From NCBI RefSeq assembly GCF_002259585.1, contig NZ_MWWS01000009.1:62001-126000 (forward strand): a DNA stretch of 64,000 nucleotides. The letters run 5' to 3'. The first letter of the stretch is position 1. Each line of letters starts with the position of its first letter. Source of the DNA: Bombiscardovia coagulans (GTDB lineage Bacteria > Actinomycetota > Actinomycetes > Actinomycetales > Bifidobacteriaceae). Both the position numbers and the translations under genes were made by a program. This document shows positions 1 through 8,263 of the stretch, piece after piece. The notes under the pieces are model-generated. The model did no database searches and was not told where the DNA came from. It saw only the letters and a list, made by a program, of their open reading frames with translations.

Positions 1-759
1 TTTATTGAGCAAGATGCTCGTGCGGGAGCACTGGCTCAAAGTCTGTTCGTCCCAGCCTTTTCTTCTACAAATCTCGCTTATTACTTAGTAGGAGAAGGTG
101 TTGGTTTAGGGGTCATTGAGCAAGGGAATCTTATCAACGGCGCTCAGGGCGGAGCTACTGAATTAGGACACATCTCTATTGATATAAATGGAAAAACCTG
201 TGAATGTGGAAACCAAGGATGCTTAGAGCGATACTGCTCAGCTGTTGCTATCCACCAAGCCATGTGCCAACCACCCTATGTCAGTCATCTAGCTGACGCT
301 TCAAACCTTAACCATGCAGCTGCCTGTCAACTTCTGTTTTACAGGGCAGAACAGGGTGATGAGCTCGCTCAAACGTTAGTGGAGCACATAGCCGATTACG
401 TTGGATATGGATGCGTAAACATCGTTAACGCCTTCAACCCTGCCCATATTGTGATCGGAGACATTGTAGCCGGAGCTGGACAACCGCTATTGGAAAGAGT
501 GAGAGCAATAGTCGCCAAACGTGCTCTTCCGGCATTAAACAATCAAACTCACATTTGCCTTTCACATCTTCCAGCAGACGCTACACTCATGGGAGCTGCT
601 GCCGTTGCAGTCAGTAACTTCCTCTTATACCCCACCTACTTCGCCCGTCTAGTACAAAAACGAACAATGAACTCAGTAGGTAAACAACAATCACACACAA
701 CAACGATGCCGCCTGCAAACCAAACAAAGGGGCATCTACCAAGGAAGGACAACATATGA
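1..759 (+). CDS. ROK-family protein, 5' truncated by window edge
   Basis: The frame is open from base 1, so the N-terminus lies outside the window; the ATG at 262 is internal. What remains is the C-terminal part of a ROK (repressor/ORF/kinase) protein. It shows the ROK signature with the glycine-rich stretch GVGLGVI, then ELGHISID, then the zinc-binding CECGNQGCLE. A DNA-binding N-terminal domain can be neither confirmed nor excluded, so this may be a sugar kinase or a repressor. The stop overlaps the next gene's ATG by 4 bases (ATGA), which implies translational coupling to a fructokinase and a role in sugar use or its control. The last 40 or so residues are polar and low in ROK character. 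Confidence 0.85.
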   Translation, partial: FIEQDARAGALAQSLFVPAFSSTNLAYYLVGEGVGLGVIEQGNLINGAQGGATELGHISIDINGKTCECGNQGCLERYCSAVAIHQAMCQPPYVSHLADASNLNHAAACQLLFYRAEQGDELAQTLVEHIADYVGYGCVNIVNAFNPAHIVIGDIVAGAGQPLLERVRAIVAKRALPALNNQTHICLSHLPADATLMGAAAVAVSNFLLYPTYFARLVQKRTMNSVGKQQSHTTTMPPANQTKGHLPRKDNI

Positions 760-1652
760 ACAAGCCAATCGTACTGAGCCTGGGAGAAATACTATGGGAT
801 GTACTCCCTTCCGGTAAACGAGCCGGTGGGGCACCAGTCAATTTTAGTTATCACGCCAGTAAAAACGGTGCTGAAGGTTACGCCATCAGCGCTGTAGGAG
901 AAGACGATCTGGGCCAAGAACTAGAGGATGCTGTGTCCAAAGCTGGTGTAGACGCTCGACTCCAGCACAACCATTGGCCCACTTCTACGGTAGAAGTTCA
1001 ACTCACCGAAGGCATCCCAGAATATATTTTCAAAGAAGACGTGGCCTGGGACCACATGGAACTCACAAACAACCTAACAGCACTGGCAGCCAAAGCCGAT
1101 GCTGTCTGCTACGGAACCCTCGGCATGCGCAGCCAGCAGTCCCAAAAAACATTTTGCTCATTACTTGAATCAACGCGCCCCGATGCTATGCGCTTTTTCG
1201 ATATTAATCTGCGAGGAAGCTACTACTCGAAGGAATTGATAGAGCAGCTCTTACACACAGCAAACATGTTCAAACTCAACGACGAAGAACTGGTCCAACT
1301 GCGGGACATGTTCGCTATTCCTGGCCAAACTGATAGCGAACTGTGCTCCTGGTTCTTTAAACAGTACCAGTTGAATACCATCGTGCTCACAGCCGGCAGT
1401 TCCTATTCCACTATCTACTTAGCTGACGGTAGTTCTTCTACGTTGCCTACCCCCCGAGTACCAGTGGCCGACACCGTTGGAGCTGGTGATGCATTTTCCG
1501 GTACTTTCGCTAGTAACAGGCTCAATGGAAAGTCTTTAACCGAGTCACATAGGGCAGCAGTCAACACAGCCGCTTTTGTGTGCACCCAGTCTGGCGCATG
1601 GCCTGCATATCCCTCGCACATGCCTGACTACCTTGCCCAACAAGGCAAGTAA
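756..1652 (+). CDS. PfkB-family carbohydrate kinase, probable fructokinase
   Basis: This 298-residue protein is a ribokinase-fold sugar kinase. The PfkB second signature with the catalytic aspartate is plain near the C-terminus (DTVGAGDAFSG). The N-terminus LSLGEILWDVLPSGKRAGGAPVNF matches fructokinases, with the sugar-binding GGAPVN motif. It would phosphorylate fructose to fructose 6-phosphate in the cytoplasm using ATP. In a bifidobacterium that product enters the phosphoketolase (bifid) shunt. The start overlaps the ROK gene by 4 bases, so the two are probably one operon. The sucrose locus near 52-56 kb releases fructose, which this kinase could use. Substrate is inferred from family resemblance. 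Confidence 0.87.
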   Translation: MNKPIVLSLGEILWDVLPSGKRAGGAPVNFSYHASKNGAEGYAISAVGEDDLGQELEDAVSKAGVDARLQHNHWPTSTVEVQLTEGIPEYIFKEDVAWDHMELTNNLTALAAKADAVCYGTLGMRSQQSQKTFCSLLESTRPDAMRFFDINLRGSYYSKELIEQLLHTANMFKLNDEELVQLRDMFAIPGQTDSELCSWFFKQYQLNTIVLTAGSSYSTIYLADGSSSTLPTPRVPVADTVGAGDAFSGTFASNRLNGKSLTESHRAAVNTAAFVCTQSGAWPAYPSHMPDYLAQQGK

Positions 1653-1665
1653 ACACACAACCGTC

Positions 1666-1725
1666 AACCCTCTTGGCTCATTTTCATCTGCACGAGTTTT
1701 ACAGGTGGAAATAAGCCAGAGGGTT
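1666..1725. terminator. long imperfect hairpin between convergent genes
   Basis: AACCCTCTTGGCT at 1666-1678 pairs with AGCCAGAGGGTT ending at 1725 (one bulged T). Inner pairing runs between TTTTCATCTG and CAGGTGGAAA. It lies past the fructokinase stop and overlaps the last codons of the convergent ROK repressor, so it could serve both strands. There is no long T-run, which lowers confidence. Confidence 0.5.
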
Positions 1726-2949
1726 ATCCACGAATTGACGCAAACCAACTAGTGCAGCACCTCTCAAAGCAGGTCTATCCGCTACTTCTGGCAGGAGAAC
1801 TCTAGGAGAAACCCTGTCCCTAGCCACTATCTGTGAGGCAAGACGACCTTCAAGGGTCTTAATCAGATCACGACTAAAATGAGACCAAAATCCACCTATC
1901 ATAACGGTGTCTATGTCGGCCAGATTGATCGCCGATGCCATAACCGAAACTAGGGCATCTACAGCTCGGTTGACAGCACAGACAGCTTGGTTATCCCCAT
2001 CTTCCCACCTTTGAAATAGTTCCTCAACTGCTTTAGCATTAACAGCTTCCCTGCCCGAAGCAATTCCCGCTGCTTCCACCAGTGCTGTACGACCAGCATA
2101 AGTCTCCAAACAGCCATGGCGCCCACACCGGCAAGATGGTCCATGCAAGTCAACAGAAACGTGCCCTAGCTCACCAGCGAACCCGCGATCCCCCGTTTCA
2201 ATCACTCCACTACGAACTACGGCTCCTCCAATACCGATGTCTGTGGAAATATACATAAACGAATCCGATGGGCTTAGTCTTCCCTTTACTGCCACAGCAG
2301 GTTCACTAGAGTACCGGTACTGGCTCGCATAACCAGGAATTTGTGCCATAGCCGCCATTTTTGCCTCATTACCAGCTATGAGATCTAGTCGACGAACCAG
2401 TTGATAGGCACCTAAATTAAGATGCTTCCAACCTAGGTTCGGTGCCATAAGCAAGTACATGTCGTCAGTCACAAGCCCAGGAAGAGCTAAACCATAGCCT
2501 GTGATAGTGATACCTTTTCGCTTTATCTGACATACCAGGGATCGAACCATGGAGTCAAGTTGGTCAAAAATATCATCTGGATTGGCCCCTCGCATGTCAC
2601 TGTCAACCCACCGGACATCAATAACACTACCGTTTAAGTCTTGGGCCAAACAGCCATAACCATCAGTGTTAATTTGCAGACCAACACCAGCCCACCTATC
2701 AGCAGCCACTGCTAGCGGAGTGCTTGGTCTGCCATACCCAGACAGACTCACTTCAGGTTTCAGCTCACATACCACCCCCTGTTCCAGCAACATTCCACCC
2801 AAAAGAGACAGAGTAGCCTTAGTCAGACCGGTAGCCTTCGCCAAGTCTGCTCGACTCATAGGCCGTGGAGCACGCAGAATAGTGTCAATAATGACAGAGA
2901 GGTTGTGATTGCGCAGATCCTCCTGATTAATGCTCTTGAGCATAGTCAT
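1699..2949 (-). CDS. xylR: ROK-family transcriptional repressor, probable xylose regulator
   Basis: The 416-residue protein has an N-terminal winged helix-turn-helix (about residues 30-65, with MSRADLAKATGLTKATLS) followed by a full ROK domain. The ROK signature ELGHVSVD is followed by the zinc motif CRCGRHGCLE (near 275-285). It is transcribed divergently from xylB, with xylA just beyond, so control of xylose genes is the natural reading; ROK-type XylR proteins lose DNA affinity when xylose binds. The start is the ATG at 2949 with AAGGGTGA upstream; an in-frame ATG two codons later is an alternative. The xylR name rests on context; a regulator of the upstream ROK-fructokinase pair is possible. 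Confidence 0.82.
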   Translation of the reverse strand: MTMLKSINQEDLRNHNLSVIIDTILRAPRPMSRADLAKATGLTKATLSLLGGMLLEQGVVCELKPEVSLSGYGRPSTPLAVAADRWAGVGLQINTDGYGCLAQDLNGSVIDVRWVDSDMRGANPDDIFDQLDSMVRSLVCQIKRKGITITGYGLALPGLVTDDMYLLMAPNLGWKHLNLGAYQLVRRLDLIAGNEAKMAAMAQIPGYASQYRYSSEPAVAVKGRLSPSDSFMYISTDIGIGGAVVRSGVIETGDRGFAGELGHVSVDLHGPSCRCGRHGCLETYAGRTALVEAAGIASGREAVNAKAVEELFQRWEDGDNQAVCAVNRAVDALVSVMASAINLADIDTVMIGGFWSHFSRDLIKTLEGRLASQIVARDRVSPRVLLPEVADRPALRGAALVGLRQFVDNPLAYFHL

Positions 2950-3155
2950 CGAAATGTCACCCTTTTACCTGAAGAATTGTATTGAAAGCTCCATTCACAT
3001 AGTCTCGCACGCCCCCTGCCCTGTTTCAGGTAGGAAACAACTTCATCAGAGCAAAGGAAGTTAGCTATTTTAATTTAATGATTAAACAATATCGTTCTTG
3101 TCCAGTACACTAGACATATATTCCTCCAGCCAAAACAGATATAGGGAGTTGTGCA
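2950..3155. promoter_or_regulatory. divergent xylR-xylB control region with candidate operator
   Basis: This 206-bp A/T-rich spacer must hold the promoters of both divergent genes. An inverted repeat, TTTAAT and ATTAAA separated by 6 bases (3069-3086), is a candidate repressor site. The xylB ribosome site AGGGAG lies about 10 bases before its ATG. I see no unambiguous -35/-10 pair. Confidence 0.4.
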
Positions 3156-4670
3156 ATGAAGCAAATACTGGTTGCGGGCGTAGACACCTCGACCCAATCT
3201 TGCAAGGTACGGGTTACAGATGCTCAAACTGGCGCTTTAGTTCGCTTTGGACAGGCTCCTCACCCAGAAGGAAGTTCAGTGGATCCTGAAGCCTGGTGGC
3301 AAGCCTTCCTCCAGGCAGCTCACGAAGCTGGAGGCCTAGACGACATCTCTGCTATAGCCGTCGGAGGTCAACAGCATGGCATGATTGTACTCGACCAAGA
3401 CGGTGAAGTCATTCGGCCTGCGTTACTTTGGAATGACACTCGTTCAGCACCACAGGCAGAAGAACTGATTCTCAATATAGGTAAGAACGTTCCTACCGGC
3501 ACAAGCACCGATGCCATTGATATGACAGCTGATCCATTGGAAGGCAAACAGCATTGGGTCAAGGCTGTGGGCTCAAGTCCAGTTGCCTCATTAACAATAA
3601 CGAAATTAGCTTGGATAAACCAAGAAGAACCAGAACACGTATCTCATATAGCTGCTGTCTGCTTACCCCACGACTGGCTCAGCTGGCGCATAGCCGGCCA
3701 CGGACCCAGATCAAGCAACCCCCCTCAGGGAGTGGAGCTACATTCACTCTTTACTGACCGCTCTGACGCATCCGGAACAGGCTATTTCGATTCAAGCAAT
3801 AATTGTTACCGGAGAGACCTCTTAGCTATGGCCCTGCCCAACGACATAGCCCAACAGGTATATCTACCTCGAGTGCTTCAACCTCATGAAGTGGGCAGTA
3901 AAGCCGACAGTTCCATAGCAGGCAAGAACATTCCAGGCGGCTGCCTTATCGCCGCTGGCGGAGGCGACAATGCCATGGCAGCTATGGGACTATCGATGGA
4001 GGTTGGTGATGTCTCTATATCTTTAGGTACGTCAGGAGTAGCAGCAGCAGTCAGTCCAGTACCAGCGTACGATATGACTGGAGCCGTCACAGGATTTGCT
4101 GACGCAACGGGACATTGGCTCCCCCTCGCCTGCACCATCAATGCTTCTCGTATCTTAGACGCCGGCCGAGCAACATTGGCGGTCAGCTATGAGGAATTAG
4201 CCACCCTCGCTAATCAATCACAGCCGGGCGCACAAGGTATTACACTGATACCCTACTTTGATGGCGAGCGCACCCCTAACCGTCCACAAGCTAGAGGCCG
4301 GTTAGAGGGCATGACCTTAGCCAATAGCAATCGAGCTAATATAGCCAGAGCTTTCATTGAAGGACTGCTTTGTTCACAAAAAGACTGCCTAGAGCTACTT
4401 AAACGGTTGGGCACAGATATTAAACGCATTTTACTCGTTGGTGGCGGCGTTCAGTCTCCAGCAGTGCGAGCATATGCACCGGGTATTTTTGGTATGGATG
4501 TGCAACTCCCCCAAATCGATCAGTACGTAGCGATCGGAGCAGCCCGCCAGGCCGCATGGGCATTAACCCAAAACCCAGATCCTCCACAATGGCCTGTCAA
4601 TATTGAATCTGTTCTGACAGGTTCACCAACCCCTGAAGTATATGAGCAGTATGTACACTGGCGTCGTTAA
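3156..4670 (+). CDS. xylB: xylulokinase
   Basis: This 504-residue FGGY-family kinase phosphorylates D-xylulose to xylulose 5-phosphate, the entry to the phosphoketolase pathway. The N-terminal ATPase fold starts with VAGVDTSTQSCK (phosphate loop), followed by the xylulokinase motif GGQQHGM and LWNDTRS, the substrate region. The C-terminal domain shows GGGDNAMAAMG, then SLGTSGV, then LLVGGGVQSPA. Length is normal for XylB. It converges on xylA and is divergent from the ROK repressor, so the three form a compact xylose locus. No xylose transporter is visible in the window. Confidence 0.95.
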   Translation: MKQILVAGVDTSTQSCKVRVTDAQTGALVRFGQAPHPEGSSVDPEAWWQAFLQAAHEAGGLDDISAIAVGGQQHGMIVLDQDGEVIRPALLWNDTRSAPQAEELILNIGKNVPTGTSTDAIDMTADPLEGKQHWVKAVGSSPVASLTITKLAWINQEEPEHVSHIAAVCLPHDWLSWRIAGHGPRSSNPPQGVELHSLFTDRSDASGTGYFDSSNNCYRRDLLAMALPNDIAQQVYLPRVLQPHEVGSKADSSIAGKNIPGGCLIAAGGGDNAMAAMGLSMEVGDVSISLGTSGVAAAVSPVPAYDMTGAVTGFADATGHWLPLACTINASRILDAGRATLAVSYEELATLANQSQPGAQGITLIPYFDGERTPNRPQARGRLEGMTLANSNRANIARAFIEGLLCSQKDCLELLKRLGTDIKRILLVGGGVQSPAVRAYAPGIFGMDVQLPQIDQYVAIGAARQAAWALTQNPDPPQWPVNIESVLTGSPTPEVYEQYVHWRR

Positions 4671-4681
4671 AGACCACAGCA

Positions 4682-4720
4682 GGAAGGCTCTCTAGACCTA
4701 CCATAGCTAGAGAGCCTTCC
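4682..4720. terminator. perfect 14-bp hairpin between xylB and xylA
   Basis: GGAAGGCTCTCTAG (4682-4695) is exactly complementary to CTAGAGAGCCTTCC (4707-4720) with an 11-base loop. It lies between two convergent genes and can act in both directions. No strong T-run follows on either strand. Confidence 0.75.
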
Positions 4721-4763
4721 ATTGCATACGCTTATATAAACTGTAAACTTAGCCTATCCACTA

Positions 4764-6110
4764 TCAGGCTTGAGATAGCGCCTCAATCATATAGTTATTG
4801 ATCGTAGCCTTAACAGACTCTAAATGGTCGGACTTGCAAGCAGCAAGCAGTTCAGACTGTGGTTTATCGATTGCATACTCCTCTAGAGCAGCTAGACTGG
4901 CAGTACCCTCTTCAACACTTTTGCCAATTCCAGAGTCAAAGCTGGCATAACGCTGAGCTTGGAGGTCCTCAATATACTTATCCTCATGCATCTTCTCGGC
5001 AACTAAGAGACCTGCTGCGAACGAATCCATTCCAACAATGTGCGAACGGAAAAGATCTTCACAAGTAAACGAAGAACGACGAGGCTTGGCGTCGAAGTTG
5101 AGACCACCGTGAGGTCCAATACCACCAGCCGCTAGCACTTCCCACATGACAGCTGTGGTCTCATACAAATCAGAGGGGAATTCGTCCATGTCCCAGCCTA
5201 CAAGCTTGTCTCCCTGGTTGGCATCAAGAGAACCCAGGAACCCAGCTTCCCGAGCAAGGCGGATCTCATGCTGGTAAGTATGCATGGCAAGATTAGCGTG
5301 ATTGCCTTCTAAATTAAGTTTGAAGTCATCTTGCAGATCGTAGGTGCGCAAGAAATTGATAGTAGTAGCTGCATCGTAATCGTATTGGTGGAGTGTTGGC
5401 TCCTTCGGCTTCGGTTCAATAAGAAATTGGGCATTCATCCCGATTTCATGGGCGTAATCTACGCACATATGGAAGAGTTCAGCAACATGATCCTGTTCAC
5501 GCTTCATTTGCGTATTCCACAGGTTTTCATATCCTTCACGGCCGCCCCAAAACACGTAGTTTTCAGCTCCCAGCTGCTTACCGATCTCAAGAGAGTGCTT
5601 GAGCTGGGCACCTGAATATGCATAAATATCTGCAAAAGGAGAAGTACCGGCACCGGCTTCGAAACGGGCATTAGTAAACAGAGATGATGTGTTCCACAGG
5701 AGTTTAATTCCCGTGCTCTTCATATGATTTTCGATCTTGTTAACAACTCTATCCAAATTGGCATTGGTCTCACGAAGCGTATCTCCTTCAGGAGCTATAT
5801 CTCGATCATGGAAGCAGAAAAAGTCCACACCGAGTTTCTGGAAGAATTCAAAAGCATAATCGACCTTTGCAAGGGCTTGATCCATGGGGTCAGCGTACTG
5901 GTAGTAGGGACGCTGAGCTGTTGGGTCCCCAAAAGGATCTACTAGCCCCTGATTAAACGTGTGCCACCAAGCTACGGCAAAACGTAACCAATCTTTCATA
6001 GGCTTGCCAGCTACTACCCTATCTTTGTCGTAATAGCGAAAGGCCAGTCCCTCCCGAACGTCCGCTGACCTGCCCGCATATGCAACCTTATCTATGTCCC
6101 ATAACCCCAT
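4764..6110 (-). CDS. xylA: xylose isomerase
   Basis: The enzyme interconverts D-xylose and D-xylulose. The protein is 448 residues from the chosen start. It carries the catalytic [12 protein letters not shown] segment, the metal-ligand [18 protein letters not shown] and LDANQGD motifs, and the C-terminal [10 protein letters not shown]. The frame can be extended eight codons upstream to a TTG, but AAAGGAGC lies a few bases before the ATG at 6110 and the protein then begins MGLWDIDK, as in related bifidobacterial enzymes, so 6110 is preferred. It converges on xylB; a promoter with a possible operator lies upstream at 6180-6221. Confidence 0.95.
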   Translation of the reverse strand: MGLWDIDKVAYAGRSADVREGLAFRYYDKDRVVAGKPMKDWLRFAVAWWHTFNQGLVDPFGDPTAQRPYYQYADPMDQALAKVDYAFEFFQKLGVDFFCFHDRDIAPEGDTLRETNANLDRVVNKIENHMKSTGIKLLWNTSSLFTNARFEAGAGTSPFADIYAYSGAQLKHSLEIGKQLGAENYVFWGGREGYENLWNTQMKREQDHVAELFHMCVDYAHEIGMNAQFLIEPKPKEPTLHQYDYDAATTINFLRTYDLQDDFKLNLEGNHANLAMHTYQHEIRLAREAGFLGSLDANQGDKLVGWDMDEFPSDLYETTAVMWEVLAAGGIGPHGGLNFDAKPRRSSFTCEDLFRSHIVGMDSFAAGLLVAEKMHEDKYIEDLQAQRYASFDSGIGKSVEEGTASLAALEEYAIDKPQSELLAACKSDHLESVKATINNYMIEALSQA

Positions 6111-6150
6111 GGGCTTGCTCCTTTGCTCTACCAATGATTACATGGTTTCA

Positions 6151-6171
6151 GGGGAACTTACAGAGTTCCCC
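6151..6171 (-). promoter_or_regulatory. hairpin at the 5' end of the xylA leader
   Basis: GGGGAACT (6151-6158) pairs perfectly with AGTTCCCC (6164-6171) around a 5-base loop. Given the -10 element at 6180-6185, the transcript should begin almost at this hairpin. It could be a 5' stabilising structure for xylA mRNA. It is some 40 bases before the ATG, so it does not cover the ribosome site. Confidence 0.5.
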
Positions 6172-6179
6172 CAGGAGAT

Positions 6180-6221
6180 ATAGTAAGATAATTGAACTAT
6201 ATTTGTCAATTCGTTGAATTA
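6180..6221 (-). promoter_or_regulatory. xylA promoter with overlapping inverted repeat
   Basis: On the minus strand, TTGACA (6204-6209) and TACTAT (6180-6185) are separated by 18 bases, a good housekeeping promoter. An inverted repeat overlaps it: TAATTGAAC at 6189-6197 and GTTGAATTA at 6213-6221 (8 of 9 matched, 15-base spacer), with arms flanking the -35. A repressor bound there would block RNA polymerase; the ROK repressor is the obvious candidate, but this is inference. Confidence 0.55.
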
Positions 6222-6527
6222 TATGCATCATGTACGCTCATGTTCACTATGGCAGCACAACTGATCCACAACAACAGCATCTGTAGCAACAATTTCCCGA
6301 CCTTGTCTCCTTGAAGTCGCCACCGGGCATACAAGTATATAGTTCACGTAAGCAGCTTGCACTCAAGCCTATCCTCAGATGTTTCTCACTTCAAACGCCC
6401 CCCCACACGAAACAGTATGAGCGAGAACACTGGCATTATCCATTCAATGCAACTGGCAACAATGGCAAAAAGTGTCTTTCATCAGTTTGATAACGAGACA
6501 ATCCAGTAGTTTTTACAGGTCCCACCA
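6222..6527. other. non-coding stretch upstream of xylA
   Basis: About 300 bases lie between the xylA promoter and the end of the GrpB gene. I see no convincing ORF, RNA gene or strong hairpin. It contains a short C7 run near 6401. Confidence 0.4.
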
Positions 6528-7058
6528 CTAGAGCAAGCCACAAGTCTGATATATGTGTTCTATTACTGGAGCCTTGTATGCCATATAGTTTTCAATATCA
6601 TCAGGATAACGTTGTGCAGCTTCACGTTTAACTCGTGAATATTCCCCCACAGCTTCCGGATGTGTCTGTAAGTAATTTCTAAAAACGATATGTCGATTCA
6701 ATTCAGACGAATTTTGCGGACAGGCATAGAGATGGTGCGCCATAAGTCCAGGTAGCTGCCTATAGGTGAACGCTTCACGATTCTTTATACCAAGGTCCCC
6801 CTCATCTATATACTCTAAAGCCTGCAAAGCTTCAATTACGGAGGGTAAATCTTCGGTTGTACGATACACCAAGTCCACATCGAGAATTGGCTTAGCCCAC
6901 AATCCGCAAACGGCCGTTGAGCCAACATGCTCCACAGCCACCAAACAATCTGCAATTCCGGATTGTTCGAACCGCCAAACGATCCTGCGTCGAATAATGC
7001 TCCATTCTGCATGCCAACGCTCATTATGGCGAACAACAATAATATGTTGCGTCTTCAT
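6528..7058 (-). CDS. GrpB family protein (nucleotidyltransferase fold)
   Basis: This 176-residue protein belongs to the GrpB/UPF0157 family, a nucleotidyltransferase-like fold of unknown substrate. The hallmark is VEHVGSTAV followed by KPILDVDLVY, matching the family's GSTAVPGLxAKPIIDID pattern; here the usual proline of 'VPGL' is a cysteine (VCGL). The ATG at 7058 is chosen; the frame can start four codons earlier at a TTG with no better ribosome site. It sits alone between the xylose locus and ssrA. A function beyond the family is not assignable. Confidence 0.8.
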   Translation of the reverse strand: MKTQHIIVVRHNERWHAEWSIIRRRIVWRFEQSGIADCLVAVEHVGSTAVCGLWAKPILDVDLVYRTTEDLPSVIEALQALEYIDEGDLGIKNREAFTYRQLPGLMAHHLYACPQNSSELNRHIVFRNYLQTHPEAVGEYSRVKREAAQRYPDDIENYMAYKAPVIEHIYQTCGLL

Positions 7059-7133
7059 CTGTCCACCCAACTTTATTTAAGGTAAGATGTGCCATCCTAT
7101 TTCAATTTTACCTACGCCGTCGAAGATATAGGA

Positions 7134-7139
7134 TATAAT
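7134..7139 (+). promoter_or_regulatory. probable -10 element of the tmRNA gene
   Basis: A consensus TATAAT stands 43 bases before the mature tmRNA 5' end. A convincing -35 is not visible. A small hairpin (CGGCA, TGCCG; 7148-7161) falls in the short leader that RNase P would remove. Confidence 0.5.
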
Positions 7140-7182
7140 GAGTAGTTCGGCAGTAATGCCGTAGGTTTGATAATTCAATATT

Positions 7183-7580
7183 GGGGCTGATCGGTTTCGA
7201 CGGTGATCTGTTCGTCACAGGGAAGCGCGCCGAGAACGCGGGGGTCCGCTCGTTAATGTCCTCCCGCAACAATTAAGTGCTAAATCTAATCGCACTGAGT
7301 TCGCTCTCGCTGCCTGAGTTTTAAACCAGGATTAACCAGCGAGCTACGGCTCCGTTCACTCTCCTTTGCCTTTGGGGAGAAGCTGAGCGTCATTAAGAAG
7401 GCTAGCTTGAATTGCTGAGTTGCAGGGCAATCCAGGGACTTTAACTGTACCTATGCCAGCTGTCAGTTGTCTGCGATATAGACAGGGGCAGATAAATAGC
7501 CATACGGCCAGCAGACTACGCACGTAGAAGACTGGGAGTACGGTCACCGGACCGGGGTTCAATTCCCCGCAGCTCCACCA
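7183..7580 (+). ncRNA. ssrA: transfer-messenger RNA (tmRNA)
   Basis: The gene is about 398 bases. The 5' end GGGGCTG pairs with CAGCTCC at the 3' end, closing the tRNA-like acceptor stem, and CCA is encoded (7578-7580). The 5' part has GATCGGTTTCGACGG, and the 3' part has the T-arm GGTTCAATTCC. The tag reading frame starts at the GCT at 7279 and ends at the TGA at 7315-7317, giving AKSNRTEFALAA, a tag of the type found in bifidobacteria. tmRNA with SmpB (not in this window) rescues stalled ribosomes and tags the peptide for proteolysis. Confidence 0.97.
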
Positions 7581-7590
7581 ATATAAGAAA

Positions 7591-7620
7591 CGTCACCTCA
7601 CACCAGGGGTGGCGTTTTGT
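7591..7620 (+). terminator. Rho-independent terminator after ssrA
   Basis: CGTCACC (7591-7597) and GGTGGCG (7608-7614) form a 7-bp stem with one G-T pair and a 10-base loop, followed by TTTTGTT. It starts 10 bases beyond the CCA end. Confidence 0.8.
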
Positions 7621-7736
7621 TAGTACAGCCACCTAGGCAAATTATGAGTTCGTAGACCCATCAACGATTAGCTACACACATGGCCCCTTCCTTTACCCCA
7701 GTTCAATCGCTTGGGCACCACGTACAATAAGAAATT

Positions 7737-8228
7737 ATGAAGGTTCTTATACAGAGGGTTAGCCAGGCAAACGTGGACGTGGTAGACCCTATGAGCAGGC
7801 AAGTAGATCAATCTTTCGACCCACAAGAGATACATCGTGGTCTTCTTTTGCTGGTAGGCGTGAGTAATGCAGACGGTGAACAGGAGGTCGCATACGCCGC
7901 ACGCAAGATTGCCAATATGCGCATTTTTGAAGATACAAACGGCAGAATGAACCGTTCTGTCATAGACGTAACAGGCGAAATCCTCTCAATTTCACAGTTT
8001 ACTTTATATGCCGACACGAGGCACGGAAACCGTCCCAGCTTCCACAATGCTGGAAAACCCGATCATGCTGAAACGGTATGGAATAACTTCAACAGAACCC
8101 TATCCACCTACGGAATACCAGTAAAAACAGGACGTTTTGGAGCCCACATGCGGGTTCAGCTGCTCAATGACGGACCAGTTACCATCTCCCTAGACACAGC
8201 CGAAACGCAAAGGTCACAACAACCTTGA
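7737..8228 (+). CDS. dtd: D-aminoacyl-tRNA deacylase
   Basis: The 163-residue enzyme hydrolyses D-amino acids wrongly attached to tRNA, acting as a cytoplasmic proofreading factor. The family motifs are present: MKVLIQRV at the N-terminus, SQFTLYAD in the middle (near 82-89), and NRPSF (near 98-102), the segment carrying the Gly-cisPro-type substrate pocket. Length is slightly above the usual 145-150 because of a short insert after residue 18 (PMSRQVDQSFDPQE). The ribosome site is weak. It converges on ftsQ. Confidence 0.93.
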   Translation: MKVLIQRVSQANVDVVDPMSRQVDQSFDPQEIHRGLLLLVGVSNADGEQEVAYAARKIANMRIFEDTNGRMNRSVIDVTGEILSISQFTLYADTRHGNRPSFHNAGKPDHAETVWNNFNRTLSTYGIPVKTGRFGAHMRVQLLNDGPVTISLDTAETQRSQQP

Positions 8229-8263
8229 CAACAGCAAAGCTGCCGGTTGGTCTGTGGTCGTAA

